In this document: positions 29,457-40,935 of the stretch, piece after piece | Layout of the letters: every line of letters begins with the position of its first letter | Position numbering within the stretch: the stretch's first letter is position 1 | Assembly (NCBI RefSeq): GCF_016859285.1 | Contig: NC_053408.1 | Coordinates: 5,544,213 to 5,608,212, forward strand | Origin: Xiphias gladius | Lineage: Eukaryota > Chordata > Actinopteri > Istiophoriformes > Xiphiidae | Direction of reading: 5' to 3' | Length of the DNA: 64,000 nt | The notes under the pieces: generated by a model | Told to the model about the DNA's origin: nothing | Database searches by the model: none | What the model saw: the letters and a program-made list of their open reading frames with translations, nothing else | Translations under genes and position numbers: made by a program

Positions 29457-32400
29457 ATGTGGCTCCTGATTGTCTTAGTCTGGCTGGTTATATGGGCCGG
29501 CGGCACCTACTGGTACCTGTTTGGGAAACCGAGCCCTTTCTCCCTGGAGTCAGTGAGACCTCCTGGACCTCGTGAGTTCGATCAGAAGAAGCGGGACAAA
29601 GTCATCAAGCAAGGTAAAAATTATTGCAGCTGAAAAATGCGTGCGTACAACATCGCAAGCAGTTGGCAAGGATTCTTTGATAAAGAAGTGTATTTTCTAC
29701 CAGTTAAGCCTGATGAGCTCTGTGGGTACTCAATTTAACCAGAAATAACACATCCAGTCCTTAAAATATTCTATTAGTGTGTTATGGTATTCCTTGAAAC
29801 AACAATAAACTGAAAACTATGGCAATATTTAGAGCAAGTGCTTCAGTATGAGAATTGAAAATGTCATGGAACATAAATCTTATTTATTCACTTCACCGCC
29901 ACAATACAAAGGCACAGAAATCAATGATACGTTTACAGTCTCTGCTGTCAGAGTAAAAAATAAACATCTTTAAAATGTAGAACTTTTCCACTGCAAACAT
30001 TCTGATATGACGTAGCTGAAAAAGCGCAGATGTGTAACCAGTAACGTTAACGACTGACCCGTTCAATGTATGTGTCCCAGTACGCCAACATGCCCCCAGT
30101 AAAGTACCAGGTTCCTGAAAGTGGACCGTCTCAATGGAACAGAGCCGTCATTTATGTTATTAGTTACACACATACCATGTACACCAATCAGCCACAATAT
30201 TAAAACCGGTAACTGGTTTCAATGTTGTGCCTGATCAGTGTAAGTCAAAACGTCTATTGTAAATATACTCATTTTGGTTGTGTTTTGATTCCATTTTACT
30301 TTGTGGATCTTTCTGATGAAAAGTCACCAGTTTACAGGAGGTTTTTATGCCTCTGTTTTTGAACCGTTACGCCTCATGTTTGTACAAATCAAACAAATGG
30401 TATTCATTATGCTAATTAGTGAACCTCAGAGGTGCTGGTAGGTGGATTTTCTTTACCTTCACACTGAGAATGGTTACCCTAAGCTATTGTTTAACTAAGT
30501 CATATTCATTTTTGTCCCTCTATTTAGCACTCATAAGTGGTATTTATAAACATGTGACAAATGGTTTATTAACACACTATAATGTAGCTGTAAGCAGATG
30601 TAGAATTTTACCCATTTTGACATCGGCATCTCCTCCTGCGGGCACCCGTAAGTGGAGGGATGGTGTGTAAACATAGAAGAAATGACCATATAGTAAAACA
30701 CAGTTTTAATGATATCAAATATGTCTTCATGGGAGAAAAATTCTAATTGTTGACAAGTACTGTACATCAATGAACACTTAAAATGTCCTTCAAGCTGCTT
30801 ACAGTGACATTATAATGAGTAATAAACCATTTGTTCCACCTTTAAACTGTATATTGCTTACAAACGCTGAATAGGGGGACCTAAAGTAAAGTGCTACTAT
30901 TTGGGGCTATCCTAAATTCAATTCATGTGGGCTCAAAAATAAAAGCTCACAAGTCTGAAGATGAACTACACCATAATATACTAAGGAGCTTTCTCATATT
31001 GCGATATGTAAAACCTTTAAATTGCACTCACTGAGGTCTTTTGTGCCACTAAAACTCTCTACTCGCACCTTTTCAACCGAGCGTTAGGAACTTGTCATAA
31101 ACAAGGCCAGAGGTAAACTAGTGGTAGATGAGAGAACAGCTCAAAGTACATACAAGCAGGCTCGAAAATGTATGAAACGAACTCACTCTAGTTTTTACAA
31201 CTGCTGAGCTGTGCTGATAGCGTTTTATCTAAATGGTCTATTTGTGTGTGTCATAACTCAGAGTTTAGATTATCAGAAGCACAGTAATTGTTTTTCATGT
31301 GTGTGTTTTATCTTAATTAGATTATGACTTGAAGATTATGTTAGCCGCCCAATCTACTGTTTACTGCCGACATGAGAACTCAGTTCAGCAGTCATGTACT
31401 TATGACAGGAGAGGTGTGCAGCGCAACCTTCAGACTGAATTATGTAACCCAGTTGTGCAACCCATTCTGATGTCTCTGTTTCAGCAGTTGGTGTCCATAA
31501 CGTTTACAGTGGCCTTTTATCAAATCTATCTGAACTAGAAAGATAAACTTTACCATGTTTACGCCAGTTCCGTACGTTTCCGTCCAGGTTTCAGTCTTGA
31601 CAAGGTGCCTCGGGATCTGGATGTCATTGTCATCGGTAGCGGTATTGGCGGGCTGACGGCCGGAGCCACGCTGGCCAAAGCAGGGAAGAGAGTCCTGGTG
31701 CTGGAACAACATGACCAGGCGGGAGGCTGCTGCCACACCTACATAGAGAAAGGCTTCGAGTTTGATGTTGGTAAGAAGACTTGTGATGAATGCAACTGGC
31801 ACCTTCATTTACTTATCTTGTTGCAAATTAATGTTAATTAACGTTAAAACTTGAAATTAAATTTGTTAAACTGAATGAAACCTTACACAGAAAGAAAAGT
31901 CACAACAATAGCAGGTCTGTAACGTAATATTTATTAACTGCGTGACCTGTTATCAGGGGGCCTTTAATATCTGGCAGCGACGAGTGTGATGAAGGTGTAA
32001 CCTCAAAAGAAACAACAACAGAGAGGCCAGCTGCTGCGAGTAACAGGCTGAGGCTAGGGCTGCAAATAATGACTATTTTCGTTATTCAAGAATCTGTTGA
32101 TTATTTAATAAAATGTCAGAAAATTCACAATTTCACAAGGCTCATGGTGACGTCTTCAGATCACTTCATTAGTCCAACCAGCAGATTAAAATCCACAGAC
32201 TGGAAGTTTACTATCATGTATGATAAAGAAAGGCAGGCAATCGTCACAATTTAGAAGCTGAAACTAGAGAATGTTTGACATTTTTGCTTGAAAAATGGTT
32301 GATTATCAAAAAAGCTGAAAAGTTAATTTTCCTTCAAAAGACTACTAATTGTTTCAGCTCTAGCCGAGACACCTCAGTCAAAGAAACATGCTCGAAACCT

Positions 32401-35400
32401 ACTTCCTTTCATTTGAACAGTTAAGAAAAGAGCTTGCGGGGGAAAAAAAGAGTAAGTCTGTATTTTGTGAAGAACTTTCTTAGAGCATATTTAGAGCCAG
32501 CAATGCCAAGTCATAAAGGCACTGCCGACTGAGGCACTTCCACTTTGACTTTGCCACTCAGTTTTGGTGATTGATGCTCGGGCAGCCTTGATTGAGAGGA
32601 TCAGGGCTGAATCCTCTTGTAAGGATTGATGAATGTTGGAAAAAACATTCATGAGACTATTTTGCTCATATATGTCTTTAAGGGTTGGGAAAAAAAATCC
32701 ATTAAAATGTGAATTGTGAAGGTTCAACAATGAACATGGAAATTCAAAAGAGATGTTGTGAAGACACTCTCTCTCCCTGGTGTGACTCTTGAGAAGACAG
32801 AAATGCCATTGCGCCTTCAGAATCCACAGGAAATGAATGCGCACCATGTTCCTGTTCTGCTCTTTCATCTCCAGGGCTTCACTACATTGGTCAGGTCCAT
32901 GAGAACAGTCTGTTGCGTATCGCCTTTGACCAGCTCTCTGAGGGCCAGCTGGAGTTCCAGGAGCTAAATCCGCATTTCGACACCATCCGTATCGGCCTGG
33001 GCGATGAGACGCGAGAGTACACCATGTTCTCTGGTAAAACTGAGATGAAAGCCCATCTGATGAAGCAGTTCCCTGATGACACTGACGCCATTGAGACATT
33101 CTTCAAAATCATGAAGGTACCGAGGGCAAGCGGACACATTTCAGTCTGTCATCTGTCTCCACAATGCAAACCATACATTTAAAAACCTCTCAAACTTCCT
33201 CCATATTCCAACAGCTCTCAGCTAGGAAGACACACTATCTGGCCACTTTAAAGCTGATCCCCCAGTGGGTGTCTTTATTCCTGCTGAAGTCAGGCATCGC
33301 AAACCTCATCTCCCCAGTCTTCCGCCTTTCTGGCACGCGCGTAACAGATTTCGTGAACACCCTGACCAGCAACAAGGATCTCCACATCATGTTCTCTTAC
33401 CTTTTCTACGGTGGGTCCGCAAAGCAGAAAGCAGACAGAAAGTAAGACAGTGACACATTGCTTTGGACGTGCACTTCAACACTCTGAATTAGAAATGAAA
33501 CAATGACTATGAGGTTACGGGGCCATCTTTAGTTTTAATCTTACTAATTAAAGGACGTGACGTAGGGCTAATGAGTTAAACAATATGAAATTGGATGAGT
33601 GGACTTGGGAGTGGTTTATACAAGATAACTTTGAAATAGAGTTAATATTTAGTCCTTACTCTATGTATATTTAGGTGTGCCTCCAAAGGACTCCAGCCTT
33701 CTGATCAATGCCCTCCTGATTCATCACTACAAACGAGGTGCCTACTACCCTAAAGGTGGTGCCAGTGAAATTGCCTACCACATCGTCCGCACCATTCAGA
33801 AATATGGAGGAAACTGCTTGGTCAGAGCGCCCGTCTCCCAGATCCTGGTCAATGAGAAGGGAGCAGCTTATGGTGAGAACTGAATCCGGCTCATTTTTCA
33901 CCTTTTAAAAGGCAAGGTGCTCTCCAGGTAACTGACTGAATGCTTCCTTTCTGTGCCACGTGGCAGGTGTGAAAGTGAGGAAAGGTCAGGAGGAGGTGGA
34001 GGTTCACGCACCCGTGGTCGTCTCAAACTGTGGCGTCTTCACCACCTTCCAGAAACTTCTTCCACCCGAGATTCAAGTCAAACACGGTGAGCAACAGAAG
34101 CAATCCTTTTTTACCTAAATGGTAGGATTCTCAAATATATCATGAATTATTTTCTTAAAACTGTCAAGATGCTGCGAGTGGATTCTACACGCTCTCATAT
34201 TACAGATATTCAGGAAAGACTGAACATGATGAAACACGGCAGAGGATCATTCTTGGTCTTCTCTGGCTTCGATGGAACTGAGGAGGAGTTGGACCTCGTG
34301 TCCACTAACTTCTGGCTCTTTAAAAACAATGATATGGACAAGTCGTAAGTATGCAGAGCAGAGGGACGTAGCATTTAGTAACCACAAGGGTGCACCATTG
34401 TATAAGCAGTAGTGATGCAGTGAATTCACAGAGGCAAAACTGACTCCTCAGTGTAGGCCTGGTTAGAGGAACATTAACACACTCATCATTTTGCTTGTGG
34501 GTCAACTTTGATCTGTTCCAGAGGAAAAAGAAAGCAAAGCGTAGCTAAAGATTTAGGGACCATTTTACATAAAGACGCATCCTGTAAATTATTTGGCTTC
34601 GACTATCAAGTTAAGAGTTCCTTTTTTCGTCCTCCAGATGGAGTAGAGGATCAGTGAGGTTGCAGCTCCGGGATGTAAAATCCATACTCATGGATTCTTT
34701 TATGTGTTTTCACACTGATAATAAAGATCGATTTAGGGATGATGATGATCTAAATTTTACATCCTTTTAGGATGGAGGACTTCTTTGCATTGAGCAAAGA
34801 GGAAGCACCAGATAACATTCCCATGATGTTCATCACAATGCCGTCTTCCAAAGACCCAGAAGCGAAAATAAGACACCCTGGTAAAAACAAAACCCACTAC
34901 CGTTTCCCCAGTAATAGCAGTAACAGGACATTATGATAAAAACAAAGGATGTGCTAAAATTAAAGACTAAAGGGTTGTACCCATATAACACATGTTTTAA
35001 AGATGCACTGCTACTAGAATATTGTCTCATCTTTGTGTATTTAGATACGATCTGACACGAAACAACAGAAAATAACACATCTGAGAGTCTACATAGATTA
35101 AGTGTGATGTCCTGTGTGTTTCATGTTCACAGGAAAATCTTGCATGACAATACTGACCATGGTGAAGTACGAATGGTTTGAGGAATGGCAGGACACTACT
35201 GTGCGCAAAAGGGGTGATGAATACTACAATTACAAAATGAGATTTGCTAAGAACCTCTTTGACTGGGCCTGCACTTTGTTCCCTAAAATCAGAGACAAGG
35301 TAGATGTGACCACATTTTCTAAGAATGTGTCTGTTGTCTGTACGTGTACGTTGAAAATGATCTAAAATGTTTAACTTTCTAAAACAACAAACAAAAAAGA

Positions 35401-36252
35401 TCAATTTATAGCTATGAAAGCTTTTAGGTTTACTGTGGGTTGTCCATGCTTTTTTCATGCGTTTGTTTGTGTTTGAATATGGACTGCAGAGTACAGTGTG
35501 TATGACTTGTTTTCCAGCTGGTTTTCCAGGATGTGGCAACCCCACTGACCAACATGCACTACCTGGGTGCCCAGCGTGGAGCCATGTACTCCGCTGAGCA
35601 CAACCTGGACCGTTTCCAGGCTGAGGCTGTGGTGAGGAACAGGTGCAACACCCCCGTCAAAAACCTCTATCTCTCAGGTATGAACATTTTTACAAACAAT
35701 TTGACAAGGATTTTGTGTTAAAGTTTTCTGCAAGCACAATCAGCCCTTGGTGTTTTGTGACTGAAGGTGTCACGGGCACAGAAATGTCTGAACAAGCCTT
35801 CAGATTGATTTACTTGAGGTGGGAAGGTTGATAGGACTATGAAATGCAAGAAGAATTTTGTACCAAATTAGCCAGTTTTTTTTGTTTTTGCTGGATTAGT
35901 TTAGTGGCACAGTTAAAACACTTAAAACATAGCTGTGAGAAAGCCACAAAGCAGAAGAAACTGTATTATTTTTAAAGCTTGTGAAGAAAAACATAATCTA
36001 GACGGGAACAAAGACAGGAATGTGGGTCCAGACTCCTCGTAGGCTTGTCCCATCCAGCAGGTTCTATGTATCTCTGTTCCAGGCCAAGACGTGTTCAGCT
36101 GTGGGATAGCAGGAGCTCTACACGGTGGACTCCTCTGCGCCTCTGCGGTGTTAGATCACATTGTCTACATCGACTTGCTCTTCCTCAAGAAGAAGCTGAA
36201 GAGGAGGAAAGCCAGAGAACTGGCCCAGCTGGCTAGGAAGAAACTGCAATGA
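29457..36252 (+). CDS. retsat: All-trans-retinol 13,14-reductase (retinol saturase), eleven exons
   Basis: An ER-membrane flavoprotein that saturates the 13,14 double bond of all-trans-retinol. Exons: 29457-29613, 31588-31770, 32875-33116, 33215-33410, 33675-33872, 33967-34086, 34206-34344, 34771-34880, 35133-35299, 35518-35677, 36083-36252. They sum to 1842 nt or 613 residues (human 610), with every junction GT-AG and in phase. Residues 1-23 form a hydrophobic signal/anchor ([13 protein letters not shown]). A Rossmann dinucleotide-binding motif, [10 protein letters not shown], covers about 65-74, followed by the acidic end [17 protein letters not shown]. Other family strings are [34 protein letters not shown] and, near the C-terminus, [16 protein letters not shown], the FAD-binding end motif. 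The C-terminus is strongly basic ([12 protein letters not shown]), fitting ER retention. Intron 2 carries a family A repeat, and intron 1 a family E repeat and a Tc1-like remnant. Confidence 0.97.
30030..30179 (+). repeat. Family E repeat, copy 2
   Basis: In retsat intron 1. 'gcagatgtgtaaccagtaac', 'ggaacagagccgtcattta' and 'ttagttacac' match copy 1 at 28140-28300. It abuts the Tc1-like remnant. Confidence 0.5.
30180..30242. mobile_element. Tc1/mariner-like remnant: two terminal repeats only, 63 bp
   Basis: Left arm TACACCAATCAGCCACAATA followed by TTAAAACC. The right arm reads inverted as TACACTGATCAGGCACAACA followed by TTGAAACC. Both match the well-known ends of a fish Tc1-like transposon (ACACCGATCAGCCACAACAT type), with a TA at each outer edge. 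The whole interior is missing, leaving a near-perfect palindrome with a 2-4 base loop. Confidence 0.75.
32056..32362 (+). repeat. Family A repeat, copy 9
   Basis: In retsat intron 2, near full length: 'gggctgcaaataatgactatt', 'taataaaatgtcagaaaattc', 'atggtgacgtcttcagatcac', 'gaagctgaaactagagaatg', ending 'ctaattgtttcagctctag'. Confidence 0.85.
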
Positions 36253-37424
36253 GTACGCTCTGTACTTCCCCTGCAGGACATTAGTGACACTGCGCAAGCC
36301 TGGTGCAAAAGGACCCCTTGATTATTATGGGAAGCTTGGAGGAACACACCAACACTGCTTCCTAATTTTATATGACTAATATTATGGCTGTTGCTGGTTG
36401 CTGAACCTCTCATTAAGGTTGCCCTTAAGAAGGTAATTATATACAGAAGTTAGCAGCTAATGGATTGTACCATTTTCGATACTTAATGCCCCACTGTAAC
36501 TCAGCAGCATTGTTACTGTTTACTTGGGTACGTTTAAAACCATAATATTCTAGTAAGCTAGCAGTTATCTTATTATAATCATCTGCACATAAAGATAAAT
36601 TATGAGGAAAGAAGCCTTCAATTTATTTTATTGTCTTATTTACTGATCTATGTAAAATACTATAGCTCTGTTTTTTTTACATTCTTATTTAATCTCATTA
36701 TAGCATCAGGTGTAGTGGGTGATTGCTTTTACTAATTATTTATATATGTCACTTACTGCTGAACTGACCTTGTAAAACCCCTTTGGATTTAGTTCCCACC
36801 TATGTTGTTCTGACCTGACTTATAACCCCGGTGTTGTTTGGGCAACTTCTAAAATCAAAGGTAGGTTAGGGAAACCTCAGACTTCCTGCACTAAGTGAAC
36901 ATTTCCTCAGCAAACGGTGGGTAGATTGGCTGACAAACTGTGGTCTGTAGGAGACGACCGTGGGGATCCGAGGAGAAGAATGCCCCTTCTGTCCAGGCAG
37001 CCGGTGGGATGCCAGTACCTCTCTCACTCTGTCAACCTCCATCCCTCTGCTGTACAAACCCAGGGAAAGCTCTCTCAGCGACTGCAGCTTGGTGTACTTG
37101 TTTGCTACTGTCACCATTTTTTTTTTTTTCAATACTTGACAATAAAAGGGCCAAACTAAGGCAACTTCAACGAAGGGGGAGCAAAATGGGAGGGAGAGAA
37201 GTTAATTATACGGACTTTGCCTGGCTGGGAGATCAGCAGACTATAACATATAATCACCATGGCACAATAAAGTGCAGTGTTTCGCCAGAAATAAACGTGA
37301 CATCGACTCTTACTTTCTTGTGCTGTGCTCTGACTGACTCACAGAGCTATAAACAGACCCACCTAAACTCAGTTTAACCACCTTTTGAGCAAAGAATAAA
37401 GTCAACCCACTGGCAATGTTCTTC
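36253..37424 (+). other. retsat 3' UTR and flank
   Basis: No coding exon. Plus-strand AATAAA signals occur at 37141-37146 and 37266-37271 and again near 37394. Which one ends retsat cannot be decided here. A poly-T run is at about 37118-37129. Confidence 0.5.
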
Positions 37425-37745
37425 GGTTGGTCGCTCCACCAATTTGGTCCAAGCTGAAATATTTGAATAACTATTGGGTGCGTTGGTATGGAATATTGTA
37501 AAGATATTCATGGTCCCAGAGTGTGAGCCCTGATGTTTGTGTTTGGTTTATCCCCTGACTTATCCTCCAGCACCTCCCATGAGGTTGTTTTTTAGCGAAA
37601 TGTCTCGACAACTATTGGATGGCTCGCCATGAAATTTGCTTCAGCCATTCTTGTCCCCCCCCGTGATGAATTGTAACTTTGATGATCTTCTGACTTTTCA
37701 TTTGGCAACATCACTTGGTCTAAATTTGAAGTGTTAAGTGTTTAC
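37425..37745 (+). repeat. Family C interspersed repeat, copy 1
   Basis: 'ggttggtcgctccaccaattt', 'gctgaaatatttgaataac', 'aatgtctcgacaactattgga', 'tggctcgccatgaaatttg', 'gatgaattgtaactttgatga' and 'cttttcatttggcaacatcac'. The order matches 54345-54560 and a repeat type I know as widespread in fish. Confidence 0.75.
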
Positions 37746-39090
37746 AAGTTGTAAGTACTGGCTTTGTTAATGGTTAATGACTCATTAATCAATACCTTAA
37801 GGATCAGTAAAAAGATATTTGTAAGAACAACATTTGGGTGACAGGTTCAGGTTGTAAAAGATACATTTGTCTGCCTCCTACAGCATGTGTGTTTAAATTT
37901 ATAACCTCATGACTATTATGATTGACTTAATCACTTTTTAATTAAATATCAAAAAGTTGGTAATGCAACTGCTATTGGTCCCGGATTCCATCCAGTGCTT
38001 TTCCAGAAGGTTAAAGTGGTCAAACTGTCCGTTTCTCTGATGAGTTAAAGAACAATATTAAAAAAAAAAAGGCAAAGTAATTGTACCAGAGGTGGATATT
38101 AACCAGCCAGATGGATTTTTTTCCTCACAATCTGGCAACCCAAAAATCATTCTCATTATAAGCATATTACTCATCTGCAGACTTTTATTGATATCCATTA
38201 TCATCTCAATTACCAACCTCCCACCAGACTGGAGCTAGCGCTGGTGTTTGCTGAGATTTAATACAAATCTGCGCACCTATTCTTTTAGGTTCTACGGTAA
38301 CAGGGATTGGAATACGTTACTTTTTTCAGATTAAAGTAATGAGTGACCACCACCATTTTAAAAAGAACATTAAATTTTGCCTATGGAAAACTTGAATTTT
38401 TGATTTTTTTTCCTTCTGTTTTTTGATTTAGAGTGTTTTCATCAATGATGAAACTGGCATTTATTGTGTTGGTTCGTTGGCAAGAATATGTTGTCTAGTC
38501 ACCTGGACTCCTGGATTTCAGTGTAGTTTTGTTATTCTTGACGTTTGTGCAGTTCTGTGTGATTTGTTGTCCTCCTTCTTGCAATGTCACATAAACTAAA
38601 TTAAAACCATTAATAAAGCCTTTAGGTACTACTTATAAAACCATTATGAAGTGTATCTTATTGAAAAAGGGTACTTGTATGTATTTCAAGAAAAACAGTG
38701 AATGTATGATTGGTTTTGTCATTTTTAAGTGTGGTTTTGATTCCTTAAAATGATCAGTGACTGGACGGAACAGTTTACCTAGTTTTATTCTGTACCACTG
38801 AATTACTGGCCGTAGAAATTCATCACCACTGCGCTTGCCACTTGTTACAATTATAGACTGTTTATAAAACATTTCAACTCTGCAGTGACAAAAAGTTACT
38901 CTATGAAATTGCAGAAAGTAAGTATAGAGAGCACAAACTGAAGAGGGAATCCCATTTTACTAAGAAAGAGAACACGTTTGATAGGAAAGCAAGTCATATC
39001 CACTAAAACAGTGAGATCTGAGGAGGAATATAAGTTTGTCTTGACCAGCACTAGCACCACCTCAACCCCTTCCTCCTTTTTCTTCTAACA
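37746..39090. other. Intergenic, nothing recognised
   Basis: AT-rich sequence without convincing coding exon, RNA gene or repeat end. Confidence 0.5.
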
Positions 39091-39091
39091 G

Positions 39092-39592
39092 GCGGTTCCC
39101 ACATGTTTAGACACGCTCTTACATCAGGAGAGGCCCGAAGGGTTGGATCTTAGCAAAGGCAGTCCAGTCTTTCCACTGTGTCAACCACTCTGTCTTACAC
39201 TCTCTACCAAACAGATGCACACTTTTAAATGAAGTTACTACTGCGGAGGCTTTGGTTCAATGCTAATCCAACAACACTGGCACCTGAGATCTTACATTTA
39301 CATAAAGCAAACTGTAAAGTCGCTAACACTGAAGCAGCAGGATTGGCTGAGAGAGTGCTAATGTTGCTGGGCTCTCGCCTCTGTGTTTCAGCCAGCCTTC
39401 CTCCTTTTCCAGATGTTGGAGCTCCTCCCTGCTGGCCTGCCGCAGCCTCCCACAGCTTGAACCCAGCCAACAGCCACAGCTGCTACCAATCTGAAGACTC
39501 TCATACGAAAGTTTCAGACGACCCAGATGAGGGGAAGAACCAGTCTGAAGATAGCACCCAGGATCAGACTGGGCTTACAGGGATGAGCAGGT
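39092..39592 (+). other. Weak exon-like open stretches
   Basis: After a good pyrimidine tract and acceptor (TTCTAACAG, exon side at about 39092), an open frame runs to a TGA at 39228-39230. It overlaps a second open frame that starts at the ATG at 39229 and runs 121 codons to 39594. That frame ends in acidic SEDSHTKVSDDPDEGKNQSE, followed by AG|GTGATA. No family is recognised. It could be chance, a lineage-specific exon or a pseudogene fragment. Confidence 0.15.
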
Positions 39593-39599
39593 GATAAAA

Positions 39600-40104
39600 T
39601 AAACAACAGCAGCCGCTTTTAAGAGTCACTCTTACTTAACTACCATCTTTTGGTGATGTTTGATGCACTTGATAAAGGAAAAACTTTCAAGCCAACTCTG
39701 AATTTCTTCATACATGGTTTTTTAAAGGCAAATGTACAGATTTATGTTTGCAAAGGAAAGAGAAAAAAAAGGTTTCTTCATGTCTGTTTCTGTGGATTTA
39801 ACCAAATCCAACTGTAGCTGTTTTCCTGCTCTGCACAGATAACAGACCTCTTCGCCAATGTCGGCTAAAAGCTGCTGCTTCAGGCCAACTTTCTGTTGAG
39901 CTAAATGGAAATTCCAAGTAAAAAGGCAGTCTCCCCAATTTTCTCCCCTGTTTTCTACAATCTGAAACACAACTGGTCCACATGTCTGCATACTTAAAGC
40001 TCAGACCAGCAGTTCTACTTTATGTGTAGGTTAGTTCTGTATTCTCTGCTCTAAACTTTAGTCCGTCACGTCATTGTTATATGTACATTAATGAGCATAC
40101 AATT
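39600..40104. other. Intergenic, nothing recognised
   Basis: No gene or known repeat seen. Confidence 0.5.
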
Positions 40105-40935
40105 TCTGTTTGACCTGAAACGATTAGCAGATTAATCAATTGGCAGAAGAACAATAGCCGAATACTTGATAAACTGTTAATCGTAAGAGTCGTTTTTCAA
40201 GCAAAAATGCCAGATATTCAAAAGTTCCAGCTTGCCTTTTTTTTAACAATTTGCTGCTTTTTTTTGTCTTATTTGATAATAAAATTAATATTTTTAGGTT
40301 TTGGCGTATTGGTTGTGAAAAGCAAGCTCTTTAATCACATGACCTTGACTTTATGAAATTGTGAAGGGATTTTTTTTTTTACACTGTTGTAATAACAATC
40401 ATGGAGCAACATTATCATTGATTTGGAGCTGTGGTTCTGCCCATTTGTTGACTGTACGTCCAATATTAATCCTCTTTCTGCCTGTTTTTGGTCTCCACCA
40501 ACTCCTGAGGGAAACATCTGTCTCTTTGGCTGCTAATTGCTAAACTATGTTCACCAGCTATTCGCTAATTGTGTCTGTCTGTTGTTCTGAAAAGAGCTGC
40601 CTGCTGCGGCTAAAAACAACACTATGAGAGCAGCGAGACTGAACCAAAATGGTAAAGTCATGAGCCGGACTAAGCAATGACTTGAAACTCACTATAAAGC
40701 TCCGTAAAAGCTGAAGGGGGCTGCAGATTCAGGTGATGATGATCTATAAGTTCATCATCACAAGCCCCCACTTTTATTTTGTCACAATATTTTCACGTTG
40801 TCATTTTTATAAAGTGTTCAAAAGTTGCGTCATTTTATACATTGTTACTATAAAAATATAGATTATAGCTGCTTTAATCAAATAAAACAATGGGCAGACT
40901 AACTGATAATGAAAATAATTGCTGGTTGCAGCCAT
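40105..40935 (-). repeat. Family A repeat, copy 10, interrupted by family B
   Basis: Left part about 40105-40384: 'cctgaaacgattagcagatta', 'caagcaaaaatgccagatatt', 'agttccagcttgcc'. Right end about 40881-40935: 'ctaactgataatgaaaataat', then 'ggttgcagcc'. The intervening 500 bp is a family B copy, so B inserted into A. Confidence 0.7.
40385..40880 (+). repeat. Family B interspersed repeat, copy 2 (most complete)
   Basis: 'ttttggtctccaccaactcc', 'gagggaaacatctgtct', 'gctgcctgctgcggctaaaaa', 'gcgagactgaaccaaaatgg', 'gctgaagggggctgcagattc', ending 'gattatagctgctttaa'. No coding potential. Boundaries are approximate to about 20 bp. Confidence 0.65.
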
